This document shows positions 38,679-48,596 of a stretch of 50,886 nt of DNA, piece after piece. The notes under the pieces were generated by a model. It did not search any database. It saw nothing but the letters and a program-made list of their open reading frames with translations, and was not told where the DNA came from. Numbering within the stretch: position 1 is the first letter of the stretch; each line of letters begins with the position of its first letter. The stretch is from Oscillospiraceae bacterium (lineage in GTDB: Bacteria; Bacillota; Clostridia; Oscillospirales; Acutalibacteraceae), in assembly GCA_015065875.1 (NCBI GenBank), contig SVPK01000002.1, positions 1 to 50,886 of the forward strand, written 5' to 3'. The translations under genes were made by a program, and so were the position numbers.

Positions 38679-40040
38679 TTATCTAACATATTCTAATGCA
38701 TCGCGCAAATAACGAACCGGAATAATCTCTATATCCGCTTTTATGCCCTCTAATTGTTTTAAATTCGTTTTTGGAACAATGCATCGCTTAAATCCAAGCC
38801 GTGCAGCCTCGTTAATTCGCATAGCGGCACGCGGAACATTTCGTATCTCACCCGAAAGACCAATTTCGCCGAAAGCAACCAAATCCTCGGGGAGCGGAAT
38901 ATCGCGCAGGGCCGAAACCAACGATAAAGCAACAGGCAAATCTGCCGCAGGCTCATCGAGTCGCATTCCGCCAACAATATTTAGATATGCATCAAGGTTT
39001 GAAAAGAATAGTCCGTTTCGCTTTTCGAGAACGGCGAGCATCAAGTTATAGCGATTATAATCATACCCTGTACACATTCTGCGAGGGTTACCGAAGCCTG
39101 TTGTTGTAACAAGCGCTTGAACCTCTGCTAAAATGGGTCTGGTTCCCTCTATAACGCAGGCAATGCTCGAACCCGATATATTTTTACTACGGCCCGATAA
39201 AAGCATCATAGAAGGATTTTCGACCTCGCGTAATCCCCCATCGCTCATCTCGAAAACACCAATCTCATTGGTTGAGCCATAGCGGTTTTTTATTGCCCTT
39301 AAAATTCGGTATGATTGATTTCGCTCGCCCTCAAAATAAAGAACTGTATCAACGATATGCTCTAAAACCTTCGGTCCTGCAATATCGCCGCCCTTATTAA
39401 CATGGCCGACAATAATTATCGGTATATCAAGGTTTTTACCTGTTCGCAGTAAAAGGTTGGTTGATTCGCGAACCTGAACAATGCTACCCGCCGAGGAGGA
39501 AAGCTCATCAATACACATAGTTTGTATCGAATCTATCATAACGAGGTCGGGTTTTTCGGTATTAATATATTCGCAAACGGCCTGTGTATCTGTAACGGTT
39601 AGAATTTTTAGGTTTTCGTTGTTTATTCCAAGGCGCTTGGCGCGAAGCTTAATCTGAACCGAGGATTCCTCGCCCGATACATATAAAATATTTAGCCCTG
39701 CATCAATTGCTCCGCAAATCTGAAGCAATATGGTTGATTTGCCTATACCGGGGTCGCCGCTTAAAAGAACAACCGAGCCCTTAACGATACCGCCACCTAA
39801 AACGCGGTCAAGTTCGCTAATATTGGTTATGTATCTATGCTCATCAACAACCGAAATCTCATCAATCCGCTTGGCGGAAACGGTTTTGATGGCTCTCGGT
39901 GCCACACCGCTTTTTTGAACCTCGGCTACGGTTTCCTCAAGGGTGTTCCATTCATTACATTCGGGACATTTTCCCATCCACTTGGGAGTTTCATATCCGC
40001 AAGCACTGCAAACATAAATACTTTTTAACTTCTGAGCCAT
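38679..40040 (-). CDS. radA: DNA repair protein RadA
   Basis: Zn finger CSACGYETPKWMGKCPEC; GDPGIGKSTILLQ; KNRYGSTNEIGVFEM. Confidence 0.97.
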   Translation of the reverse strand: MAQKLKSIYVCSACGYETPKWMGKCPECNEWNTLEETVAEVQKSGVAPRAIKTVSAKRIDEISVVDEHRYITNISELDRVLGGGIVKGSVVLLSGDPGIGKSTILLQICGAIDAGLNILYVSGEESSVQIKLRAKRLGINNENLKILTVTDTQAVCEYINTEKPDLVMIDSIQTMCIDELSSSAGSIVQVRESTNLLLRTGKNLDIPIIIVGHVNKGGDIAGPKVLEHIVDTVLYFEGERNQSYRILRAIKNRYGSTNEIGVFEMSDGGLREVENPSMMLLSGRSKNISGSSIACVIEGTRPILAEVQALVTTTGFGNPRRMCTGYDYNRYNLMLAVLEKRNGLFFSNLDAYLNIVGGMRLDEPAADLPVALSLVSALRDIPLPEDLVAFGEIGLSGEIRNVPRAAMRINEAARLGFKRCIVPKTNLKQLEGIKADIEIIPVRYLRDALEYVR

Positions 40041-40047
40041 TTTTTCA

Positions 40048-40755
40048 CTACCTTATTCCGTTACTGTAATTAATTATACCACAAAAAATGCAAAATGCCA
40101 TCATTCTTTGATAATTCTCATCCTTAAGCTTTTCGAGCTCTGCCTTATTGCTCAAAAAACCACATTCAACAATTATTGCAGGACAGGTTGCATTTTTCAG
40201 CAGATATATATTATTGTTCCCTTTTTTAATTTCTCGCTCGTTTTCGGGTTGAAGCATACCGATTATCATACTATGAACCGATTGCGCCAATTGCTCGCTT
40301 TTGGGGACATTTTGAGAATAAAAGGTTTGTGCTCCGCTAACATTTGTTGAGGTAAATTTGTTTAGATGAATACTAACAAAAATCGCATTATCGTATTTTT
40401 GCATTAATTGAAGGCGGTTATATAGGTCACTGGTTTTCTTATTTGACTTTCCGTTATCGCTTTCGGTTGAAACATCGCTTTCTCTGGTCATAATAACATC
40501 ATAGTTATAAAATTCTAAAAAATCACGCAAATTCTTTGCAATTTGCAGATTAATATCCTTTTCGGGTGTTCCATCCTCGGCAACAGCGCCGCCATCAAAC
40601 CCGCCATGGCCCGCGTCGATTATAATGGTTTTAACCGGTCTATATTCGCTCATTGCCGTAATCTCAATGTTTTCTTCAATATAAAAGAATGCACCGCAAG
40701 CGCAAACCAATAGGCAGAGAAATATCGGCAAAATTCCCCTCTTAAAAATTTTCAT
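40048..40755 (-). CDS. cwlD: N-acetylmuramoyl-L-alanine amidase CwlD (Amidase_3)
   Basis: IIIDAGHGGFDGGAVAEDGTPEKDINLQIAKNLRDFLE; FVSIHLNKF; IIVECGFLSNKAE. Confidence 0.88.
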   Translation of the reverse strand: MKIFKRGILPIFLCLLVCACGAFFYIEENIEITAMSEYRPVKTIIIDAGHGGFDGGAVAEDGTPEKDINLQIAKNLRDFLEFYNYDVIMTRESDVSTESDNGKSNKKTSDLYNRLQLMQKYDNAIFVSIHLNKFTSTNVSGAQTFYSQNVPKSEQLAQSVHSMIIGMLQPENEREIKKGNNNIYLLKNATCPAIIVECGFLSNKAELEKLKDENYQRMMAFCIFCGIINYSNGIR

Positions 40756-40862
40756 CTAATCATTCCCTAACTCTTTTTTGTAAAAAAATATGTTTTAGGG
40801 ACGAAATATATTCTATAAAATATATACAACATTCACTGTGACGATATTGGGACAATAAAAAT

Positions 40863-40894
40863 AAATGAGCATTCAAAAGACGAATGCTCATTTT
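40863..40894 (-). terminator. Terminator after spoVM
   Basis: aaatgagcattc-aaaagac-gaatgctcatttt. Confidence 0.75.
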
Positions 40895-40899
40895 ATGTA

Positions 40900-40983
40900 T
40901 TATTTATCTTCCTTTTTAAATCCAAAAATCATTTTCAGAATACCGCCTAAAAATTTTGGGCTCTTAAAAACTACAACCTTCAT
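40900..40983 (-). CDS. spoVM: Stage V sporulation protein SpoVM (27 aa; not in the ORF track)
   Basis: MKVVVFKSPKFLGGILKMIFGFKKEDK, close to B. subtilis SpoVM MKFYTIKLPKFLGGIVRAMLGSFRKD; GGAGG SD; downstream of prpC-prkC-rsgA. Confidence 0.93.
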   Translation of the reverse strand: MKVVVFKSPKFLGGILKMIFGFKKEDK

Positions 40984-40996
40984 AAAAATACCTCCA

Positions 40997-41146
40997 TCAG
41001 CATTTTGTGCATGAAATACCAAGGCAAACGATTGCGAGCGATAAAAGCATAATAAGTGTTCTTGTTGGACACATACAAGAAACTAAAAGGCCCGTTCCAA
41101 AGAATACTGCAGATACACCTCTGTTAAATCTTCTTCTGTTACGCAA
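40997..41146 (-). CDS. 49-aa hydrophobic Cys-containing protein (TTG start; not in the ORF track)
   Basis: MRNRRRFNRGVSAVFFGTGLLVSCMCPTRTLIMLLSLAIVCLGISCTKC; basic N-terminus plus hydrophobic segments; ggtgat upstream. Confidence 0.6.
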   Translation of the reverse strand: MRNRRRFNRGVSAVFFGTGLLVSCMCPTRTLIMLLSLAIVCLGISCTKC

Positions 41147-41206
41147 AAATATCACCGCTTTCGATAACCTATTAACAGTATACGAAAACGGTGAATTTTT
41201 GTTACT

Positions 41207-42100
41207 TTATTTAGTTTTTCCCTTAATTTCCCATTCCTTAAATTTCGAGAGCTCGGAATATAGACGTTTATAATTTTCGTATCGGCTCGCTTCAATCTCT
41301 CCGCGCTCCAATGCAGATGAAATAGCGCAACCGCGCTCACCTGTATGGGTGCAGGAGGTAAACTTGCAACCACCGATGTAATCACTAAACTCTCTAAAAG
41401 CGAACTGCAAATTCTCTTTAAAAATAAGGTCGGATTCCTCAATATCGATAGACGAAAATCCGGGAGTATCTGCAACAAAACCGTTATCTCCCGATGAGAA
41501 CAACTGAACATGCCTTGTTGTATGGCGGCCGCGTCCTAATTTTTCGCTAACATCGCCGGTTTTTAGCAACAAATCGGAAAACAACGCATTTAGCAAGCTT
41601 GATTTTCCAACACCGGTATTTCCCGCAAAAACCGAAACGCTGTTTTTGAGCTCCTCGCGAATGCCATCAATACCCTCACCCGTTGCCGCAGAAACAACAT
41701 AAACCCTAAAACCGCATTTTTTATAGATATCGGCAATATCATCAAAACTTCCGACATCACACTTATTAAATACAATTATAGGTTCGATATTTTTATCCTC
41801 GGCAATTGCAGTCATGCTATCGATAACAAAGGTATTAGGGGCAGGAGTTGAATAAGCTGAAACAATAAATAACTTATCAATATTAGCGATCGGCGGACGC
41901 TTTAGAGAATTTTTACGCGGAAGTATAGAGTTAACAACGCCACTTCCATCGGGCAGAACATCGATTTCAACATTATCGCCTACAAGGGGGCTATCATTAC
42001 TTTTTCTGAATAGCCCTCTCGCACGACATTCTATTACCGCTTCACCGATATCAACATAGTAGAATCCCGATAAAGCCTTAACAATAATACCCTTATTCAT
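41207..42100 (-). CDS. rsgA: Ribosome small subunit-dependent GTPase RsgA
   Basis: FAGNTGVGKSSLLNAL; circularly permuted GTPase; zinc motif CKFTSCTHTGERGCAI. Confidence 0.96.
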   Translation of the reverse strand: MNKGIIVKALSGFYYVDIGEAVIECRARGLFRKSNDSPLVGDNVEIDVLPDGSGVVNSILPRKNSLKRPPIANIDKLFIVSAYSTPAPNTFVIDSMTAIAEDKNIEPIIVFNKCDVGSFDDIADIYKKCGFRVYVVSAATGEGIDGIREELKNSVSVFAGNTGVGKSSLLNALFSDLLLKTGDVSEKLGRGRHTTRHVQLFSSGDNGFVADTPGFSSIDIEESDLIFKENLQFAFREFSDYIGGCKFTSCTHTGERGCAISSALERGEIEASRYENYKRLYSELSKFKEWEIKGKTK

Positions 42101-42113
42101 TAATTACCGCCTA

Positions 42114-44141
42114 TTATTGACTAACGTCACTACTTGTGTTGGTTCCGCTCGAAACATCACTTGTGGTAGTATCCTTAACGGGATAACCAAACTCACCAAT
42201 AATTGAATAACTATTGGTTTTCGGATAAAGCTCGATTTCTAAATAATCGTGATATTCCTTACCATCGGGGCTTAATCGAACCAATAAGGTAACGGTTTCC
42301 TTATCCGAAACAACGGTGAATTTATAATCCTCACCGTAATTATTAATGTTTATCTTTTTCTTATTCTTGTTGGGATTATGCTCACCAAAGGAGTATTCAC
42401 CCTTAACGCCATCCCATAATTCAACATATCCGTTATCGTATTTATAATCTTTCGGAAGCGGAATGCTTACATCAACACTATAGTTACCGCTGCTTACATA
42501 GATTATAACCTCACTGCCGAGCGGGGCTTGAGTAGTCTCATTCGGCGAAGGAGACTGCTTTGCAACAGTTCCGACGGGATAGGTTGTATTATCAATCGGC
42601 TCTTCCTTATATGCGAAACCTGCTTCTGCAAGGTCCTGCTTTGCTTTTTCTGCACTCAATCCAACAACATTGGGAACATTAACAAGAGGGGCATCAGAAC
42701 CTAAACTTACGTATATAGTAACAGTATCCTTCGGGTCCCACGGCTTGTCGGGTTCGGGGTCGGTTCTAAATACAACACCCGCCGCAACATGCTCGTTTTC
42801 CTCACGAATTATATCAACATGAAGGAAGCCTTTTTTATTAAGGGTCTTCTCGGCAACAACATCACGTTCACCTATAACGTTCGGCATCGTTATTGTTTCG
42901 GTTCCCAAGCTTACGTGAACTGTTATGGTATTGCCCTTTTTAACCTTACCAACACCCGCTTCGGGCGACTGCTTGAAAATAACACCGTATTCATATTGGT
43001 TATTGTTTTCCCAATTGGTGTAATCAATAGTATAATCCTTGGCATACTGACTGCTCAAAACCTCTTCAAGCGACATACCAACTAAATTCGGGCAATCAAC
43101 CTCTTCGGTTTTCTTATTAAACCAACCAAGAATTACTGCTACAACAACAAATGCTGCAACAACCAAGGCGGCCGCAACACCGGCCAAAATAGGAATTATC
43201 GGAAGCTTATCCTTTTCCTTATCATCAGAATCAACATATTCGTCCTCATTATCTGAAGCGATATACTTTGTAGGCGAATTATCTACAAAATATGAATAGT
43301 TAAAGGTTGAAGCAGGGTCCTTACGGAACGCATCTAAATCACAAAGCATTTCTGCGGCAGATTTATAACGACGAGATGCATCCTTCTGCATAGCATGCAT
43401 TGTTATCTGCTCAAGGCCGAGCGGTATCGAGCCGTTAATTTCTGTTGGAAGCGAGGGCTCGCGTTGCAGCTGCATTATAGCAACCGAAACGGCATTCTCG
43501 GCCTGGAAAGGCAACTGACCGGTAAGCATTTCGTATAAAATTACGCCAACCGAATAAACGTCACTCTTCTCATCGGTGAATTCGCCTCTTGCCTGCTCGG
43601 GGCTAATATAATGAACCGAACCAATTGCCTTATCGGTTATGGTTTTTTGCTCGCTACGTGCAAAACGAGCAATACCAAAATCGGTAACCTTAATGGTTCC
43701 ATCGTTTAGAACCATAATATTCTGCGGTTTTATATCGCGATGAACAATACCACGGTCATGTGCGTGTTGCAGACCGCGAAGAACCTGTAAAATAAAATGA
43801 ACGGCATCCTTCCAAGGAAGGCTTCCCTCGCGCTCGATATACTGTTTAAGAGTTATACCATCGATATATTCCATAACAATATATTGAATTAAATCTCCAA
43901 AGCTAACGTCATTAACCTTAACGATGTTTGGATGAGAAAGCATTGCAATAGCCTTAGATTCATTTTTAAATCTGCGAAGGAATTCTTCATTGGTTGAGAA
44001 CTCTTCCTTTAGAATCTTTATTGCAACAATCTTATCCTCTACGTTATCATAGGCCTTATAAACAACGGCCATACCGCCAACGCCGATAACTTCCTTAATT
44101 TCATAGCGTCCGTCAAGACGTTTACCAACATACTTATCCAT
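42114..44141 (-). CDS. prkC: Ser/Thr protein kinase with PASTA domains (PrkC/PknB type)
   Basis: HRDIKPQNIMV kinase motif; TM; three PASTA repeats; ctggagg SD before ATG 44141. Confidence 0.95.
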   Translation of the reverse strand: MDKYVGKRLDGRYEIKEVIGVGGMAVVYKAYDNVEDKIVAIKILKEEFSTNEEFLRRFKNESKAIAMLSHPNIVKVNDVSFGDLIQYIVMEYIDGITLKQYIEREGSLPWKDAVHFILQVLRGLQHAHDRGIVHRDIKPQNIMVLNDGTIKVTDFGIARFARSEQKTITDKAIGSVHYISPEQARGEFTDEKSDVYSVGVILYEMLTGQLPFQAENAVSVAIMQLQREPSLPTEINGSIPLGLEQITMHAMQKDASRRYKSAAEMLCDLDAFRKDPASTFNYSYFVDNSPTKYIASDNEDEYVDSDDKEKDKLPIIPILAGVAAALVVAAFVVVAVILGWFNKKTEEVDCPNLVGMSLEEVLSSQYAKDYTIDYTNWENNNQYEYGVIFKQSPEAGVGKVKKGNTITVHVSLGTETITMPNVIGERDVVAEKTLNKKGFLHVDIIREENEHVAAGVVFRTDPEPDKPWDPKDTVTIYVSLGSDAPLVNVPNVVGLSAEKAKQDLAEAGFAYKEEPIDNTTYPVGTVAKQSPSPNETTQAPLGSEVIIYVSSGNYSVDVSIPLPKDYKYDNGYVELWDGVKGEYSFGEHNPNKNKKKININNYGEDYKFTVVSDKETVTLLVRLSPDGKEYHDYLEIELYPKTNSYSIIGEFGYPVKDTTTSDVSSGTNTSSDVSQ

Positions 44142-44166
44142 AGGTTTTCCTCCAGACAAAACAGTA

Positions 44167-44901
44167 TTAATCGTTTTTAATCATAACAACCGTTATATTA
44201 TCGGTTCCGCCACCTGAATTGGCGGCATCAACCAACAATTTCGGACAATCTTCAAATTTATTGTTATCAATTATGTTAGACATCTGACCTGAATCTACAT
44301 AATTGGTAAGACCATCAGTGCAGAGGATGAGGATGGCGCCCTTTGGCAAAACCTCTTCGCCGAACTCAATTTCGATATCCTCTGAAACTCCGAGCGCTCG
44401 CGTTATAACGTTCTTTCGCGGGTCATTGCGCGCTTCGTCGGGAGTTATCTCGCCCCGCTCAATCATTTTTTGAACAACCGAGTGGTCACGCGTTATCTGC
44501 CTTAAGGCGCCCGCTTCATAAATATAAGCGCGGCTATCGCCTGCATGGGCCAAAATTATGCTCTCGCCATATGCAATGGCGGCAACAACCGTTGTTCCCA
44601 TTCCCGCGAGATCGGTATTTTCGGCCGCCTCATCATAAATATTGAGATTAGCGGCAATAATTGCCGATTCCAACATTGCAGAAATTCCGTTAGCACTCAT
44701 ATCGGAATGATAGGCCGCGGTTATACAATCGGATATCGTTTTAACCGCCTTACCGCTTGCGATGTTTCCGCCGTTTGCTCCGCCCATACCGTCGCAAACT
44801 ACCGCCCAGACGGCTCCGCGAATTTCGCCGGCCGAGAATGAATCTTGGTTCGACGAACGAACACGTCCGATATCGGACTTACTCGCAATTTTCACCATCA
44901 T
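44167..44901 (-). CDS. prpC: PP2C-family protein phosphatase
   Basis: GRVRSSNQDSF, VCDGMGGANGG, GDSRAYIY, TDGLTNYV; ggaggg SD before ATG 44901. Confidence 0.94.
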   Translation of the reverse strand: MMVKIASKSDIGRVRSSNQDSFSAGEIRGAVWAVVCDGMGGANGGNIASGKAVKTISDCITAAYHSDMSANGISAMLESAIIAANLNIYDEAAENTDLAGMGTTVVAAIAYGESIILAHAGDSRAYIYEAGALRQITRDHSVVQKMIERGEITPDEARNDPRKNVITRALGVSEDIEIEFGEEVLPKGAILILCTDGLTNYVDSGQMSNIIDNNKFEDCPKLLVDAANSGGGTDNITVVMIKND

Positions 44902-45943
44902 CCCTCCTTTTCTTTTGATTACGCAACTGACCGCAGGAAGCATTAATATCTGCGCCCAAGGTGCGTCTTATGGTTGTATTTATACCTTTGCTGTTTAGAT
45001 ATTCGCAAAAGCTATTAACATTTTTATCATCGGAACGTTTGAAATTATTCTCAACAACAGGATTTGCAGGAATCAAATTAACATGACACATAATTCCTCG
45101 CAAAAGCTTTATTAGCGCATCCGCGCATTCCTTTGAATCATTAACGTCCTTTATCATTGCGTATTCAAAGGAAATACGCCTACCTGTAACTCCCTGATAT
45201 TTTCGGCAAGCGGTTACTAGCGCCGCCAGATTCCATTTTTTATTAACCGGCATCATACGGCTTCGCATCTCATCAAAGGGCGCATGAAGCGAAATTGAGA
45301 GAGTTATGGGCATGTTCTCGGCCGCTAGCTTTTCGATTCCCGAAACGACACCCGAAGTTGAAAGCGAAATATGTCGCAGACCGATATTCATACCGTTATC
45401 ATCCGATACTAATCTTAAAAAACGAACCGAATTATCATAGTTATCAAGCGGCTCGCCCATTCCCATCATAACTACATTTGAAACCCGAATATCGTTATCC
45501 TTTTCGGCCATTTTTATCTGTGCCAACATTTCTGAAGCAGTAAGATTACGAACCCTACCGTTAAGGCCCGAAGCGCAAAAGCTGCAACCCATTCGGCATC
45601 CAACCTGAGTAGAAATACAAACGGTATAACCATGATTATAGCTCATCAAAACCGATTCGATATATTCACCATCATAAAGCCTATAAAGGTATTTTACCGT
45701 TCCATCAATCTCCGATACGAGCCTTCGTTCGATAGAAACATCGGCAATATAGCATTTTTCTTTTAAAACATTTCGAAGCGAAACGGGAATATTTAACATC
45801 TCATCGAAGGAAGGTGTTCCCGATTGAAGCCACGAAAAAAGTTGCTTTGCTCGAAACTTTGGTTGACCCAACTCATCCATCAATGAAGTTAGTTCTTCAA
45901 TTGTCATTGAACGGATATCGATGAGTTCCATAATACACCTCAT
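44879..45943 (-). CDS. rlmN: 23S rRNA (adenine2503-C2) methyltransferase RlmN
   Basis: CRMGCSFCASG radical SAM motif; MGMGEPLDNYDN. Confidence 0.97.
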   Translation of the reverse strand: MRCIMELIDIRSMTIEELTSLMDELGQPKFRAKQLFSWLQSGTPSFDEMLNIPVSLRNVLKEKCYIADVSIERRLVSEIDGTVKYLYRLYDGEYIESVLMSYNHGYTVCISTQVGCRMGCSFCASGLNGRVRNLTASEMLAQIKMAEKDNDIRVSNVVMMGMGEPLDNYDNSVRFLRLVSDDNGMNIGLRHISLSTSGVVSGIEKLAAENMPITLSISLHAPFDEMRSRMMPVNKKWNLAALVTACRKYQGVTGRRISFEYAMIKDVNDSKECADALIKLLRGIMCHVNLIPANPVVENNFKRSDDKNVNSFCEYLNSKGINTTIRRTLGADINASCGQLRNQKKRRDDGENCE

Positions 45944-47214
45944 TTTTCAATCAAAGCTGTAAAAAATCCGTCAGTTCCGTCATTTTGCGGGAGATAGGTT
46001 CGCATGGAAACCAATCTTGCAAACGGTTGCTCTTTTAAGAAACGATTAATAATATCTTCATTTTCGGCCTTTAGAATACTGCAGGTAGAATAAACCAATC
46101 TACCGCCTTTCTTTAAATAACCAAAGCCATTATTGAGTATTTTAAACTGAATTTCCGAAAGTTCATTCTCGGTCGAAAAATCTTTATATTTAATATCAGG
46201 CTTTCGCGCGATAACGCCGCTTCCGCTACACGGAACATCACAAAGCACGCGATTAAAACACTGCTCATATTGGGGCAAAAATTCGGTTGAATCGCAACAA
46301 ACTGTTTCAACAGCAGAAAGGCCCAATCTTTTTGCGCCATCCTTTATTAATCCCGCTCTTTGCTCATAAAGCTCGCAAGCAATAACCCGACCATCATTTT
46401 GCATCGTTTCACAAACGGTAAATGTTTTTCCGCCGGGCGCGGCGCATAAATCTATAAAGCTATCCCCTTTTTGTGCCTCAAGGGCAAGCGCACAAATCTG
46501 TGATGAGATATCCTGAACATGGAATCTACCCTCTAAAAACAAAGGATTACTCTCTAAACTACCAATATTTTCAATAAGTAGTGCGCCCGATATGTTAGTT
46601 TTGCGGGCGTTAATGCCGCAATTATTCAATAATTCGATTAGTTCATCATCACTATTTTTAAGAGGATTAACTCTAATATATAAATCACATTTTTCTAGTG
46701 CGGATGCTAAAAATTTTTCAGTTTCAGAAAAACCGTATTCTTTAATAAGACGGTCAGTTAGTGATTCACTACAAGAATAGCTAACCGAAAGCCCGCGAGC
46801 ACTGTTCTTTTCGGGCAAAGTTGGTCTTTCGCGCAAAAATCTTCGCAGTAAAGCATTAACATATCCGAAAGAACGCGATTCTTTTGATTTTTTAATTATC
46901 TTAACGGCTTCGTTTACCGCCGCAGAATCAGGAACCTTATCCATATAAAGGATTTGATATATTCCGCAACGCAAAACCTGAAGTGTTAAGGGGGAAACCT
47001 TACTTAAGGGTTGCGACGAAAGTGCACGAATATAATAATCGAGCGTTATCTTGCGCTCTAAAACTCCATAAAAAAGCTTTGAAGCAAAGGCCGCATCGGT
47101 TTTATTAAGTTCCGCACCCTTTATCGCATCATTAAGAACGATATTTGAAAAAGCGCCATCTTGTTCAACTCGCAGCAACGCTTGCGCCGCGACCTTGCGA
47201 GGATTACTCACCAA
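45940..47214 (-). CDS. rsmB: 16S rRNA (cytosine967-C5) methyltransferase RsmB
   Basis: N-terminal NusB-like domain; DLCAAPGGKTFTVCETM; DVPCSGSGVIARKPDI. Confidence 0.95.
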   Translation of the reverse strand: MVSNPRKVAAQALLRVEQDGAFSNIVLNDAIKGAELNKTDAAFASKLFYGVLERKITLDYYIRALSSQPLSKVSPLTLQVLRCGIYQILYMDKVPDSAAVNEAVKIIKKSKESRSFGYVNALLRRFLRERPTLPEKNSARGLSVSYSCSESLTDRLIKEYGFSETEKFLASALEKCDLYIRVNPLKNSDDELIELLNNCGINARKTNISGALLIENIGSLESNPLFLEGRFHVQDISSQICALALEAQKGDSFIDLCAAPGGKTFTVCETMQNDGRVIACELYEQRAGLIKDGAKRLGLSAVETVCCDSTEFLPQYEQCFNRVLCDVPCSGSGVIARKPDIKYKDFSTENELSEIQFKILNNGFGYLKKGGRLVYSTCSILKAENEDIINRFLKEQPFARLVSMRTYLPQNDGTDGFFTALIEK

Positions 47215-48133
47215 GCTTCATTCCTTTTTCTAGTTTGTGTCCGCGCAGGAGCTCTGCGCTCGACATTGCCTTGGAGCCTTCAAGCTGAACGGTATCAAGC
47301 CGCAAAACTGTTCCGCCGCCACAGGCAACACATATTCCGTTATCGGTTGAGCATATCTCCGAGGGGGCATATCCGCTATTATCATCTAAAACGGTTGCCG
47401 ACATAACCTTAAGACGCTTTCCGTTCCAGAAAGTGAATGCAGAAGGCCACGGGTCAAATCCACGAACAAGGTTTCTAACCTCGGTTGCGGTTTTATTAAA
47501 ATCTATCAGACCCATTTCTTTTTTGATTATGGGAGCATAGGTAGCCTGCGATTCATCCTGAACGATTCTTTGGGCTTTTCCGTTCGCTAAAGCCTCAAGA
47601 GTTTCTATTATTAAATCAGAACCTAACTCCGATAAACGATTATGAAGCGATTCATAATTATCATCCTCGGTTATATCGGTTTCGGCAGTCAGGAGCATAT
47701 CACCGGTATCAATTCCATCATTCATATACATGGTTGTTATGCCTGTTTTTTTATCGCCTTCAACGATTGCCCATTGAATAGGAGCGGCACCGCGAAGTCT
47801 GGGCAAAAGCGAACCATGAATATTTATACAACCGAGCTTTGGAAATTCTAAAATTTCGGTAGGAAGGATTTTTCCGTATGCAACAACAACAATTGCATCG
47901 GGAGCAAGCTTTTCAATAATGCTCATTGCCTCGCCATCACGAAGGATTGCGGGTTGATAAACGGTTATGCCGTTTTCCAAAGCACAAACCTTAACAGGCG
48001 GCGGAGTTAAAACACGATGCCTTCCAACAAACTTATCAGGTTGAGTAAAAACACCGACAACCTCATAGTTTTTGATTAATGCCTTTAATGTCGGAACCGC
48101 AAAATCCGGGGTTCCCATAAAAACTATCCTCAT
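47204..48133 (-). CDS. fmt: Methionyl-tRNA formyltransferase
   Basis: MRIVFMGTPDFAVPTLKAL; NIHGSLLPRLRGAAPIQWAI. Confidence 0.97.
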   Translation of the reverse strand: MRIVFMGTPDFAVPTLKALIKNYEVVGVFTQPDKFVGRHRVLTPPPVKVCALENGITVYQPAILRDGEAMSIIEKLAPDAIVVVAYGKILPTEILEFPKLGCINIHGSLLPRLRGAAPIQWAIVEGDKKTGITTMYMNDGIDTGDMLLTAETDITEDDNYESLHNRLSELGSDLIIETLEALANGKAQRIVQDESQATYAPIIKKEMGLIDFNKTATEVRNLVRGFDPWPSAFTFWNGKRLKVMSATVLDDNSGYAPSEICSTDNGICVACGGGTVLRLDTVQLEGSKAMSSAELLRGHKLEKGMKLGE

Positions 48134-48137
48134 AAAA

Positions 48138-48584
48138 TTATCCGTTCACTTTTAATTTATCTTTATAAACGATTCCATCGAGATGGTCGATTTCATGACA
48201 GAATGCTCTCGCTTTAAGTCCCTCTCCTGTTACGGTAAAGGTTTTTCCTGTTCTGTCCTGTGCTTTAACGGTAACCTTCATCGGTCGCTCAACAACGCCG
48301 AATTCTCCGGGGAAAGAGAGGCAACCTTCCTCACCAACCTGGGTTCCGCTTGATTCGATTATCTCGGGATTAATCAGTTCGATAAGGCCATCGCCGACAT
48401 CAACAATACAATAGCGGCGCAAAATACCAACCTGATTAGCGGCAAGACCGCAACCATCGGCCTCATACATTGTATCTGCCATATCATCAAGAATCTGCGC
48501 CAAGCGCTCATCAAAATTTAAAACACTTCTGCATACCTTGCGAAGCGCAGGGTCTTGGTCTGTAACAATATTTCTGATTGCCAT
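48138..48584 (-). CDS. def: Peptide deformylase
   Basis: GCGLAANQVG, EEGCLSFPG, FCHEIDHLDG. Confidence 0.97.
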   Translation of the reverse strand: MAIRNIVTDQDPALRKVCRSVLNFDERLAQILDDMADTMYEADGCGLAANQVGILRRYCIVDVGDGLIELINPEIIESSGTQVGEEGCLSFPGEFGVVERPMKVTVKAQDRTGKTFTVTGEGLKARAFCHEIDHLDGIVYKDKLKVNG

Positions 48585-48596
48585 TAATAAAACTCC

